From Epithemia pelagica (lineage: Eukaryota; Bacillariophyta; Bacillariophyceae; Surirellales; Surirellaceae), in assembly GCA_946965045.2 (NCBI GenBank), contig OX337239.1, positions 1,488,001 to 1,552,000 on the forward strand: 64,000 nt of DNA, read 5' to 3'. Each line of letters begins with the position of its first letter. Positions within the stretch are counted from its first letter, which is position 1. Positions 52,844-62,289 of this stretch are shown here, one piece after another. The translations under genes and the position numbers were made by a program. The notes beneath the pieces were generated by a model. The model made no database searches and was not told where the DNA came from. It saw nothing but the letters and a program-made list of their open reading frames with translations.

Positions 52844-54349
52844 TTACAAATGTTGCCACAACCAAGAGTTGGCAGGACATGCCTCGGAGGCCGTACAGTC
52901 CAATCGTTCGTCGGGTCCGAGCACAATTCCAAAATAGTGCGATAAGGCCTGGTCCAGGAATTCGTCCTCTTGTTCCGGGTCGACACGGGGAAGGGGAATG
53001 GTCATGGTCCCATTCGCGGGATCCACCAACGATTCCGTGGAGCCTGGCCCATGCCATGGCACCCGTAGTTTTGGTGGGGCTTTTGTAGTGGGTACTCCTG
53101 TTGTTGTTGGTGGTGGTGGTTGTTGGCGTGGGGTAATTTTGAGAATGCGTCGTCCCGACAAGGATACTTTGTAATATCGTGTCAAGGAACAGGCAATGAA
53201 TTGACGGGCAAAGGAGCTCTTGGGATGCAACAAGAGGGGAATGACGTAGTCAAAGGATTGCAAGGGGGGACCAAAGGGGTCTGTTGCTGCCACAGAGCTA
53301 AAAGAGCCCGACGACAATGGTAAGGGAGCATCGGAAACATCCCATTGCAATCGAGGTTCCCAGACAAATTCGGAACCGAACGTTGGGACTGTCGTGTCCA
53401 TATCCTTCTTCACCGTGTGCTGCTGCTGCTGGCTGGTCGAGTGTGCCGGTACCTTCCATTCGAGAATCAAACAAGTTCTCTGCAGTCCTTTGCCATCCAC
53501 AAAGGGACCTTGCGGATCCCATCGGATGCGACTTTGCATCCCTTCCACGGTCGTTTGCACTTGATTCAAGGAGTGAGGACCAAAATATTCCAAGGGTCCC
53601 ATGGGAGGTTCGCCCAAGCCCACATCGACCAAGTACCACGACTGTTCAGGAGCTGTAGTATTTGGGTCGCTCGTCTCCTGGTCGTTGCTGCTGCGTTCCG
53701 TGGTCGCATGCGAGTCGTTGGTCCCCACTACTCCTACAACTTGAACGAGAAGAATAAAATGACTGGCCGTGGTTCGAAATTTGGCCCGTCGGCGGTTGGC
53801 ATGACCCCGTTCTCGTCCGGCATGGACAAAACAGGGTACTTTTCGAACGACGGCATAGCCCAAGGCTTGCAGTAACAGTGCCAACAAGCCATTGAGTTCC
53901 AAACAACATCCTCCACGCCGTTGATGCAACAATTTGTCCATTAAGAAGGGTGGATCCAAGACAATGATGGTAGTATTCTTGGAAGAAGAAGAAGAAGAAG
54001 ACTTGGTTGGTTCCACTCGTGTCGAATCCTTCTTGTCATGTACAGTGCAAACATGTTGGGACAAATTGGTAAAGGGAATGTATTGCAAATGTCGTTCCAC
54101 CAGCAAGGACAAGGTATCTCGCGTCGGTGGAAGGGGTAGATTCGGATCGAGATGAAGGCGCGTTCGGTAGGCCTCAATCAAGGACAAGGGGCAAATCGTT
54201 GTCAAGTCGTCATGCTCCTTTGCCTTTGGCAATGCCGCTGCTACTGGTGGTGGTGACACATCCGAATGGTTCGCCGCTGCATGATTCTTTGGGTCGTCAT
54301 GGTCGATCATTCCCTCGCGCCATGGACAGGATCGGTTCTCATTTCTCAT
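52844..54349 (-). CDS. NAT: Arylamine N-acetyltransferase-family protein with insertions
   Basis: 501 residues, one exon. NATs move an acetyl group from acetyl-CoA to arylamines or hydrazines through a Cys-His-Asp triad. The N-terminal domain shows ERHLQYIPFTNLSQHV (~85-100), then RRGGCCLELNGLLALLLQAL with the likely nucleophile Cys149, TASHFILLVQV with His197 and WYLVDVGLGEPPMGPLEYF with Asp242. So the triad is complete. Bacterial and animal NATs have about 270-290 residues; here extra Ser/Asn/Thr-rich loops (115-128, 205-236, 300-320) and a Pro-rich loop near 410-425 enlarge it. FDYVIPLLLHPKSSFARQFI near 370 is the family's late conserved block. The substrate is unknown. It is transcribed divergently from the PPR gene. 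Confidence 0.9.
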   Translation of the reverse strand: MRNENRSCPWREGMIDHDDPKNHAAANHSDVSPPPVAAALPKAKEHDDLTTICPLSLIEAYRTRLHLDPNLPLPPTRDTLSLLVERHLQYIPFTNLSQHVCTVHDKKDSTRVEPTKSSSSSSSKNTTIIVLDPPFLMDKLLHQRRGGCCLELNGLLALLLQALGYAVVRKVPCFVHAGRERGHANRRRAKFRTTASHFILLVQVVGVVGTNDSHATTERSSNDQETSDPNTTAPEQSWYLVDVGLGEPPMGPLEYFGPHSLNQVQTTVEGMQSRIRWDPQGPFVDGKGLQRTCLILEWKVPAHSTSQQQQHTVKKDMDTTVPTFGSEFVWEPRLQWDVSDAPLPLSSGSFSSVAATDPFGPPLQSFDYVIPLLLHPKSSFARQFIACSLTRYYKVSLSGRRILKITPRQQPPPPTTTGVPTTKAPPKLRVPWHGPGSTESLVDPANGTMTIPLPRVDPEQEDEFLDQALSHYFGIVLGPDERLDCTASEACPANSWLWQHL

Positions 54350-54637
54350 GTTTCTCGCAACGAGGTGACGTCAGTGCACGATGGGCACTGTTTGTGCGAC
54401 TGCGTATTTATGTCAATCCTCCGAGTACGCGATCCAATTTTCGTTTGCGGATCCGTTAATCATTCTACATTAGAATGTCTGGAGAGTATGACCACATTTC
54501 CAACTGGAACCTTTGCGACCAATCACCAAAGAACATGCCGAGGCGATCATCCCACGAAAACGACAAGTTGAACTTTTTTCTGTCACCTCGTTGCAAAAGA
54601 AAAGAACAGACTACTTCTCGATCATTCCGTTTAGACC
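54350..54637. promoter_or_regulatory. Shared divergent promoter region (NAT / PPR)
   Basis: The 288 bp between the two start codons contain a palindromic TGACGTCA at 54366-54373, only 17 bp from the NAT ATG. It could serve either gene. No other motif is claimed. Confidence 0.45.
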
Positions 54638-55951
54638 ATGAAGAACCAACCAACGATTGTCTCCGTTTCTTGGATATCGCTTGTGGTTGTAGCAGGCTGC
54701 CTGTTTTGGCCAGAGCCGCACAACGGTGGGACGACGTTGTTCGTGGTGGCATTTTCCTCCTCGGTATCCTTGTCGTCGTCGTATTCGTCGTCGTCCGTTC
54801 GCTCCGGTCTTGAGCCCTTGTCGGTCGCGTCGTCCGTCGTTCCTCCCACGACGACACCCCATTCACGACGACACAGCCGTCGTCATCGCCGAGTCATTGC
54901 ACACCCTCGAACAAATCACGAGAATGCCGCCGCCCACACAGACCTCTTGCCACCGAACCAACAGAAGACGAACCATAAGCGTTCTCGCCGAGACCAAGGA
55001 GGAGAAGAAGAAGAAGAAGATCCCTTGTTGTCCCTCAATTTAAATTTACACGCCTTGGTACAGTGTCAGGCGCCCGATCGAGCGCAAGAATTGTATCAAC
55101 GCATCTCGGCCTTGTATGTCGATGGATACTACGCCACGGCTCCCGATGTGGTGAGTTTCAATACCGTCCTCAAGGGATTGCAAGACAATCCTTCGGCCGC
55201 CTTGGATTTTTGGCATGCCCAACTCCACGAAATTGATGACAACAACAATCACGATCACGACGACGACGACACCGACCCGGATCCTCGACCAACAACTCGC
55301 CATCGGGCGGCCGTTCCGTCTTGCTGGATGCGCACACCTCCCGTCTTGGAACCCAATACCCGGAGTTTCAACACGATTCTCGTTTCCTTGGCCAAGGCGG
55401 GATTGTATCAACCCGCCCTGCAAGTCTTGCGACAACTGCAAGAATTTGATTCACGGGTCCAACCCGATGTCATTACCTGGAATACCGTCTTGTTGGCCCA
55501 TGCCACGGCCACGCAACCACCACTCCACCCAAAACAAAAAACAAAACGAAAAAGAAGAAACCCAACGAACCAAACCCCCACAAACCAAAATGCGGTGCCC
55601 TCCCCACCGCAATTGGCCGAAGAATTGTTGTTGGAAATGATGCAACAACAACAAGAAGAACCCGAACCACGGGACAACAACGACGACAATGTCCAGGACG
55701 ACACGACGGACCTTTGGTGGTTGTGGATGCACGGACGACGACCACGAGTCATTCGTCCCAATGTCATTTCGTTCAATACGGTCGTGGCCGCCTGGTTCCG
55801 ACAGGGCAATGCCGAGCGGGCCCAGTATTGGTTGCAACAAATGAAGGAATTGCCATATGTCCAACCCGATGTGTATACCTATACAACCGTCATGCAAGCC
55901 TGGGCCCGACAGGGACGGACCGATCAAGTACTGGCTTTGTGGGACGAATTG

Positions 55952-55984
<33 letters not shown>

Positions 55985-57259
55985 GAAGCAACGCAGCCAG
56001 ATGCTCTGAACAACGACAATGACCATGATGGTCGGAACAATGGGAGGCAATTGTCGACGCCTCTACTACAACCCAACCAATATACCTACACGGCCGTCAT
56101 TCGGGCCTTGTGCGAAAATCAACAACCCGAAAAGGCCCAAGCATTGTTGCAAGAAATGATTGCCCAATCCACCACCTCAACACCACCCCCCTTCCAGGAG
56201 GAGGATACTACTACTACTACTGCTGATGAGTCCATTTGCATTCGTCCCAATGTCGTGACATTTTCCATGGTTCTGCGGGGATGGTCCAAAGTGGCGGCAC
56301 AACATCCCAACAAAGCCGTCAAGGCTGTCTTGCATACATGGAACGAAATGAAACGATTGGGTCAGTCCTATCCGGAAATGCAACCCAACAAATATACCTA
56401 CACGGCTGTCCTGTCGACATTGGCACAAGCGCGACAACACGATGGCCTCCAACAAGCACGTCAGGTCATGGAGGACCTCCTTTCACCAACAACAGACGTG
56501 GCCACCACGACACGAATGGACACATTCCGCAGAGGACAAGGAACAACAAGGATACGTGTCCAGCCAACATTGATTCATTTCAATGCATGGCTGGATGTGG
56601 CAGCCAAGGCACCTGTAGGGAACAAGGCGACGGAAGCTTGGCATATTTATCAAGAGTTGCTCCAGCACGGCTTGGTCGGAGATACGATTACCTACGAAAC
56701 GCTGTTATCGGCTGCCGCCAATGCCTTTGGGTACCATCGACACATTCATGAAACATCGCTGCATGTCGGTCGCATGGCCTTTTCCCGGTTGGTCCGAGGG
56801 GATTGTGACAAGCATGCCTTGTGGAGCGCTCATGCCGCCCGTCCGTCGTCTCAAAATCCTGCCGTCGCGGGACACATCATTCAACCTTCTTCCTTGACCT
56901 TTCTCAATATGATGAAAGTGTTGAGGAAATTCCTTCCGAGCGGGGAACAACCCTCTCCAGAAGTACCATTGCAGGAACTAGAACAGGAGCAATCCAAAGT
57001 GGTGGAAGAAGAATGGCGCATGGTGATATCCACCTGCCTGGAACGGGGGTGTCTCAACAAAATTGTGCTCCAATACATGTTGGATCATGCCCCACCAACG
57101 TCTCTGCCATTGGAACTCGTTCACTTCCTACGACCCAATCCTACGGCTTTGAACACTGTTGGGGAGCTCAAAGCACTACGTGTTTCCGCAGAAACAATGG
57201 CGAACATGCCAAAGAAATGGTCGTACCATTCAACGCCGGAACGTCGAGAATCGAGATGA
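54638..57259 (+). CDS. Pentatricopeptide-repeat (PPR) protein, P-class
   Basis: 873 residues, one exon. The N-terminus (MKNQPTIVSVSWISLVVVAG) is hydrophobic and is followed by VVAFSSS near 35, so organelle import, perhaps the plastid, is likely; basic and Ser-rich spacers run to ~120. About ten PPR motifs: PDVVSFNTVLKGL (~169), PNTRSFNTILVSL (~238), PDVITWNTVLLAH (~275), PNVISFNTVVAAW (~373), PDVYTYTTVMQAW (~409), PNQYTYTAVIRAL (~478), PNVVTFSMVLRGW (~536), PNKYTYTAVLSTL (~581), PTLIHFNAWLDVA (~642) and DTITYETLLSAA (~681). Low-complexity inserts, including a Gln run at ~438-448 (CAA repeats near 55951-55985), separate them. P-class PPRs bind organelle RNA for stability, cleavage or translation. 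The target RNA is unknown. Confidence 0.92.
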
Positions 57260-57706
57260 GCTGAGCTTGAAAGTTTATGGAACGTGGCAACCCTGACCAA
57301 GAAGAAACCTTGTTGGGACCCGTTTCGTGCACCGACTCCCCTAGGATGGTGGAGCATTTGCTCTAAGAGTAGTAGGCTCCCATGCAGACGTACCGAAAAC
57401 CGTGATGATAACGTTGTAGTTCAATATGAAAATATGTAAATGGACGAGTGGATAGCATCTGTATTGTGGATAGGATGAATACTCTACGTAGAGCCAAGTC
57501 CATGCCCTGGTGAAGTTAGTAGGTAGTACAAGCTACCTTTTCATTTACAAAGTACGCTTAATCACAATGGCAGGTAGAATTGATTTCCATTCAGCTAGGG
57601 CTGATAATCCAGACGTTGGTTACGGCATCAAGCACGTATCCATTTATGTATATGATGAGAGACAAGCGTACTCTAACTACGCCTTTATCTTTTCCTTGCG
57701 CCGTGC
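57260..57706. other. Intergenic
   Basis: 3' region of the PPR gene. No gene; short frames around 57510-57700 are not supported. Confidence 0.6.
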
Positions 57707-57815
57707 GACGGTTCAATCTCCAGATTACTGGGTACATCATCATTCGCTTAACAAAAATCGACTATGTGTTATTGGCTGCCGTTCTCCGTGCTTTTCATCG
57801 ATGTCTTGTTCACTT
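57707..57815 (-). pseudogene. Decayed duplicate of the 3' end of the TPR gene
   Basis: 109 bp closely match 58008-58112, the last ~35 codons of the neighbouring TPR gene, at an offset of about 300 bp. Shared runs include gccgttctccg, tgtcttgttcactt, gtacatcat and tcaatct. Read on the minus strand it gives NDDVPSNLEIEPS where the gene has ENDVHSSLEIDPS, but with two in-frame stops. The similarity fades outside this stretch. A local tandem duplication followed by decay is the simplest reading. Confidence 0.75.
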
Positions 57816-57979
57816 TATATTGCTACAAAGGTCACTCCATTATTTATCCGACGGGAGATCAGTGTATATTAACTTGGCCCATATCGTTTCAAGATTAGAA
57901 AGAAGGATCTGATCTCAGATCAAGGGCAGACCACTGAGTCAAGAAAAGCAACAGACCCATCTTCACGCAAAGGAAGACT

Positions 57980-60661
57980 TCATGCGCTGGAAGCCCCTTG
58001 ATTGAGTGACGGGTCAATCTCAAGACTACTATGTACATCATTCTCTTCACAGAACAGACTTTGAGTTGCAGGCCGCCGTTCTCCGTCGTTTTCATCCATG
58101 TCTTGTTCACTTGCCATGGACACGCTTTCTGCCGATGTGCTCACAGTGCCGTCATCGTTTTGATCGTCGTTTGTTTCAGCTTCGTTGTCAGGGCCTCTGT
58201 CAGTACCGTGGCCATTTTGCTGTCTCGACCGGTTGCTGTTGTTTCCCGAAGATGATTGGCTGCTGTTACTGCCGAGAGCGTAATCACATAACTCCGTCAT
58301 CGGCACATTGTTGGTCAGGGCCAAGGAGTGCAATTTGCGAAACGATTCGCGAATGTCTTCTGAAATTTCTACTCCATAGTCTTCCTTCCATACACGAGCC
58401 TGATCCTCCAATGGATCTTTATTGGGAACGGCAGAGCCAACTTCCAAACTGTACCAGGACACTTGTCCCATTGGATTTCGCACGGGTAACCGGTATTTCT
58501 TCACGGTGGGAACCTCCTGGTCACAAACCTTCCGCAACTGAGAAAGTTTCTCTTCCCCCCATTCATGTTCATTGATAGCAGCGGTGTTGTCATCTCCAAT
58601 CCATTCACTGTAGTCCTTTCCGTGCTTCTTGCTGGAGTGTCTCAGAAACTCTTGACAATTTTGAACTTCCAGCTTGATTTCCCCAGTTGCGCGATAGCAC
58701 TTTGCAAGAAGTAGGTGTGCATCTCCATAAATTGTCCCTACAGCAACGTGCCAAGGAAACTCTTTGTGAAGTGGCACTATCACATCCTCCAGTAAGTCTT
58801 GTTGCAAAATACCAACGGCCTTGGACGGATTGTAGGCTTTCATCAAGTATAACTCCGACAATTCCAACAGAAGAGAAGCAGATAATACTTTATTCTTTCT
58901 GAGCTTTACTCCTCCTCGTTCTTTGGTTAAAACGCGAGCTTGGTCCAAAAACCAGATCGCTTTTGATATGCCACTATTGGTCACAGCGTTGTCGCTGTTG
59001 ACATTGGCACACATTGTCGCGCAACTGCTGGCAGCTTGCATACTCCGTAAAATCAGCTCCAGATAAAACTCATCTTCGCGTTGGGCACGTTTCTGCTTCA
59101 AAACATACGATGTATATAAAGCCAAGGCGTCTTCGTAAAAAGGCAACGCTTCTTCGTGCTTGTTTTGAATGTACAAATGTCGACCGCGCTCAAGTAAAGA
59201 TCGAGCATACTCGACTCTGTCTTCGAACGAGGGCTCACCAATTGAAGCAATATCGGATGCTTTGTCCGAGGAATAACAGGCGAGACATTTGGAGGCCGCT
59301 TCCAAGGCTCTGGACGACGATTCCAACGCTTCGAAGCCTTCTCCATTCCGTTCTTGCAAGTCTGCAACGTCAATGAGAGTGGTACACAAACTTCTCCAAT
59401 ATTTGGGAACATTTGGGAGTAAGTCAGTCAACTGGGACAATGCCGATACTGCGTCTTTGCGTGCCTCAAGCACAAACAGTTCCTCGCCGCCATCCTGCGG
59501 TCCGCCACCTGGATCCATGAGTTCCATATGTTCAGCCAAAGCACATTGACAATGGTAAAGCTCAAACAAATAAATCAGGGCACAGGGACGTTGACGACAA
59601 AGTGAACGAACAACGTCCAGGGCTCCACGTATTGCCTCCATGGATTCCTCATGTCTGCCCACATCTCGAAATGCATAACTGGCCAAACGCAACACAACTG
59701 ATAAACGACGAGTATTCACTTCACCATCTTCTCGAGGACTAGGATCACCTCGTGACATCTGAGATGGTTCGTGTTCTTGGGATGAGATTTGTGATGTATG
59801 TTTCTCATACAAATGCCCCAACCAATCAATGGCCTGTATACTATCTTCGACGGCTTTCTCAGAATCGACGTCACCAGTGGTAATTTGATAACTCCAAAAC
59901 AGCGCCAACAAGGACTTGGCTCGTTCATTGTTTGGATCTCTCTCGAGGACATTTTCGAGCAACTTTGTACCTCGCGAATCCCAAACCTTGTGTTGGTCAT
60001 CGCCCAATCGATAGTCCACAATTGACAAACAGCGATACACATCGGCTTTTAGCACATCCAATTCATCCTTTTCATTCCACTTTTGACCTGTTTCATTTGT
60101 TTGCAAGGGTTCTTGTTCTGTTCTCATAAGCAACATTTGTTCCATCTCTTCATGATGTTTCAAGGCTTGTTCGCAAGAAGCCATGACAGGCGAATATTGA
60201 AACAATATCAGGTTAAGTTCTGCTTGATGTATACAAACACGAATCATTCGATGAAGAGCTTGCCATCTGGTCGTGTAGTCTTCTTTCGCACTTTTTAGCG
60301 CTAGCGTATTCACAAGCTTTTGTAGGATCTTTTGACTCGTATTCAAGGCATCCATTGCCTCCGTGAGTTGGGCACCATGAATGCCTAACTCGATGCCCTT
60401 CTCATGGAACGTACAAGCTCGTTCCAACAGGACCAAAGGAGAATCCTCATTTGCTTTTAGGAGCATTGGTTTTAACCCTTGATTTCCATTGTTCTTGTGA
60501 CATGGAATACCACCAACAGGGTCCTTGTCCCTACTGTGGATCAGAACCGGTTTCGAAGCATGGACGATATTTGACTCCACTGATATGTAGGAGTTTGAAC
60601 GAGATACAGTTTCATCCAATTTTGATAACTCAGAAGTCGCAGTATATTCTTCTATTTTCAT
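57980..60661 (-). CDS. TPR-type helical-repeat protein
   Basis: The first ATG is at 60661, giving 893 residues; an in-frame GTG at 60682 also opens the frame, and an upstream exon is possible (60945-60693). The body is a chain of helix pairs of tetratricopeptide type, for example SPLVLLERACTFHEKGIELG, HQAELNLILFQYSPVMASCE, DVYRCLSIVDYRLGDDQHKV, ASYAFRDVGRHEESMEAIRG, ALESSSRALEAASKCLACYS, ARSLLERGRHLYIQNKHEEA and LPFYEDALALYTSYVL. The C-terminal ~90 residues are rich in Ser, Asn and Asp (SSQSSSGNNSNRSRQQNG) and disordered. It has no enzyme motif, membrane span or targeting leader. It is probably a scaffold or chaperone-type adaptor; the family is not recognised beyond the TPR fold. Its last ~35 codons are duplicated just downstream. 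Confidence 0.8.
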   Translation of the reverse strand: MKIEEYTATSELSKLDETVSRSNSYISVESNIVHASKPVLIHSRDKDPVGGIPCHKNNGNQGLKPMLLKANEDSPLVLLERACTFHEKGIELGIHGAQLTEAMDALNTSQKILQKLVNTLALKSAKEDYTTRWQALHRMIRVCIHQAELNLILFQYSPVMASCEQALKHHEEMEQMLLMRTEQEPLQTNETGQKWNEKDELDVLKADVYRCLSIVDYRLGDDQHKVWDSRGTKLLENVLERDPNNERAKSLLALFWSYQITTGDVDSEKAVEDSIQAIDWLGHLYEKHTSQISSQEHEPSQMSRGDPSPREDGEVNTRRLSVVLRLASYAFRDVGRHEESMEAIRGALDVVRSLCRQRPCALIYLFELYHCQCALAEHMELMDPGGGPQDGGEELFVLEARKDAVSALSQLTDLLPNVPKYWRSLCTTLIDVADLQERNGEGFEALESSSRALEAASKCLACYSSDKASDIASIGEPSFEDRVEYARSLLERGRHLYIQNKHEEALPFYEDALALYTSYVLKQKRAQREDEFYLELILRSMQAASSCATMCANVNSDNAVTNSGISKAIWFLDQARVLTKERGGVKLRKNKVLSASLLLELSELYLMKAYNPSKAVGILQQDLLEDVIVPLHKEFPWHVAVGTIYGDAHLLLAKCYRATGEIKLEVQNCQEFLRHSSKKHGKDYSEWIGDDNTAAINEHEWGEEKLSQLRKVCDQEVPTVKKYRLPVRNPMGQVSWYSLEVGSAVPNKDPLEDQARVWKEDYGVEISEDIRESFRKLHSLALTNNVPMTELCDYALGSNSSQSSSGNNSNRSRQQNGHGTDRGPDNEAETNDDQNDDGTVSTSAESVSMASEQDMDENDGERRPATQSLFCEENDVHSSLEIDPSLNQGASSA

Positions 60662-60692
60662 TCTGTTTGAGCAATCTTCCACTGGCTCTTAC

Positions 60693-60945
60693 GTGTGTTT
60701 GGATTGTGCCGCCGCCGTATGGGGGGCGAAACGCGATCTTGACACGAGGTGTCTGCTTGTCAATTTTCTTCAACTCTTGTGGAGACAACGATGGAACCCA
60801 CTCTCGACTTGCCGTTCGAACCTTTAATTCAAGTGGCAATCCAAAGACAGGATTATTTCCTCTCGTCGAAACGTCGTGGGTAGTGGTGTTCAGCTTCAGC
60901 AGCCCATCGATCAACAGAACCGATGTAATGAGATCGCGACTGTGG
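60693..60945 (-). CDS. Possible upstream exon of the TPR gene, or separate exon
   Basis: An open frame begins after a TAG (near 60945) that is itself a good acceptor, and it runs to a GTAAGA donor ending in codons for GGGTIQTH. It reads like real protein: LLIDGLLKLNTTTHDVSTRG, NPVFGLPLELKVRTASREWV, KIAFRPPYGGG. Joining it in phase 0 to the TPR frame at LSKLDETVSRSN (a 64-bp intron) keeps the frame open. There is no ATG in this piece, so a further 5' exon would be needed. The family is not recognised. Confidence 0.35.
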
Positions 60946-61054
60946 ATCTATGTGGGGTAGGAGGAGTCGTGGTATTGTAGGTCGTGCTTCTTTCCATATC
61001 CGCGACCAATAAGGACCCCGTGATTTGTACGACCAAAACGCGAATGAAAAGAAA

Positions 61055-61060
61055 TGACGT
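61055..61060 (+). promoter_or_regulatory. TGACGT motif in a near-palindrome upstream of the fibrillin gene
   Basis: TGACGT lies in the near-palindrome aatgacgtgtcatt, 76 bp before the ATG at 61136. It is a candidate bZIP site by motif only; chance occurrence is plausible. Confidence 0.3.
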
Positions 61061-61135
61061 GTCATTCGGATTTCGGATCCAAAAAACGGTCAGAACACTA
61101 AGTCAGGGACGGCAATAACTGTACATGCTTTGACC

Positions 61136-61840
61136 ATGGTAATGACATTGATCCATACCGCCTTTCTTCTGGTAGGTGCTACGCTTATTCCCTTGGGCCA
61201 TGGGTTTTCGATGCATCGAGCCACCGCTTATCAGACGCACAAATCACTGCTGTATGTGGCAAGCCAAGATGCAATGTGTGACGCAACACAAGAACAACAA
61301 GATTTGGATCGAAACGTTGCGGTCCAAAACCTATTGACGTTGGCTCGGGAACTTGGTCCTGTGGGCGCCGATCGAACGGAAGAGGAACAAATACAGATTT
61401 TGAAGGATGCAAGAGCTTTGGCCGAACGGTTCCCCACACCGTCCCCCGCACGATTTCCTTTGACGGGGATTCACAAGACCGTGTACTCGGCTGCACCCGG
61501 TGGATCTTCTGGCAAACTAATTGGACCTATCAATGGTAAAGTTCAGCAAGAATTTGTGGACGATGTGACCTTTGTCAATAGCGTCGAGCTGGGTCCACTC
61601 AGGATTGCCTTGCGGGCGGAACGCACGGTTATGAACGACACCAAAATCAAGGTCATTTTTCGGGAAACCTCCGTGTCCTTATTTGGCAATGTTGTGACAA
61701 CCAAACCAATCGAGAACCAAGGAGGTGTCTGGAGTTGCCTTTTCGTTGGGGAAATCACAGATTCATTATCGGGTCAGAGAAAACTTGTGCGTGTCCTTGA
61801 AACACCGAGTTTGTTTGTCATTGAACAGGATCTCGAGTAG
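61136..61840 (+). CDS. Plastid lipid-associated protein / fibrillin family (PAP)
   Basis: The ATG at 61136 gives 234 residues; an in-frame TTG at 61130 is ignored. The leader MVMTLIHTAFLLVGATLIPL ends GHGFSMHR, a signal peptide with Phe at the cut, so plastid import is predicted. A helical stretch (DLDRNVAVQNLLTLARELG) precedes the PAP_fibrillin domain at ~105-234: FPLTGIHKTVYSAAPGGSSG, KLIGPINGKVQQEFVDDVTF, VELGPLRIALRAERTV, KVIFRETSVSLFGNVV and KLVRVLETPSLFVIEQDLE, which runs to the stop. Fibrillins bind lipids or isoprenoids in plastoglobules and thylakoids and help in photoprotection; the ligand of this member is unknown. One exon. Confidence 0.92.
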   Translation: MVMTLIHTAFLLVGATLIPLGHGFSMHRATAYQTHKSLLYVASQDAMCDATQEQQDLDRNVAVQNLLTLARELGPVGADRTEEEQIQILKDARALAERFPTPSPARFPLTGIHKTVYSAAPGGSSGKLIGPINGKVQQEFVDDVTFVNSVELGPLRIALRAERTVMNDTKIKVIFRETSVSLFGNVVTTKPIENQGGVWSCLFVGEITDSLSGQRKLVRVLETPSLFVIEQDLE

Positions 61841-62289
61841 GGTTTTCCTACATTTCGTTCTTGTAGCAATTCTTTAACGGAGACCAGATGTATCACTCCG
61901 CCGGAAGAAAGTGCTCGGTTTCATGTCAAAGATCTTCAGTTGGAGCTGCCTTGAGTGTCGTCCTTTTCACCTCCTTTGAAGTAGTGGTTGGTGAATCAGA
62001 TGAGAAGATGGCTCAATCCAGAAGTAGTCTATGGCCGTAGTTACATTCTATTAACATCCTTCTACTCCCCTCTGTCCTTTGGCAGAGCTTGAAGAGCATC
62101 ACTTTGTTGGCCTCCGTCATATTATGCCGAAAAACAGGGGTCGCTCCTGGGTCGTCATTAGGTTATTTAAGATTCGCTCTCTCGACGGCATTCCCTCAAC
62201 CAAACTTGTCCATGATCGAATAGACCATGAACTGGAGAAGACTGTCGGCGAATGGAGAGGACCCTAAGCGGGCACAAATCCAACAGAAC
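61841..62289. other. Intergenic, no gene seen
   Basis: About 450 bp between the fibrillin and ITPase genes, both on the plus strand. The ITPase frame is open upstream to an ATG at 62227, but the hydrophobic leader starts at 62290. Confidence 0.6.

Noticed and set aside
55451-56050. 199-codon minus-strand hydrophobic, Leu-rich frame within the PPR gene
   Set aside because: The Leu runs are the complement of CAA (Gln) repeats; the plus strand carries clear PPR motifs.
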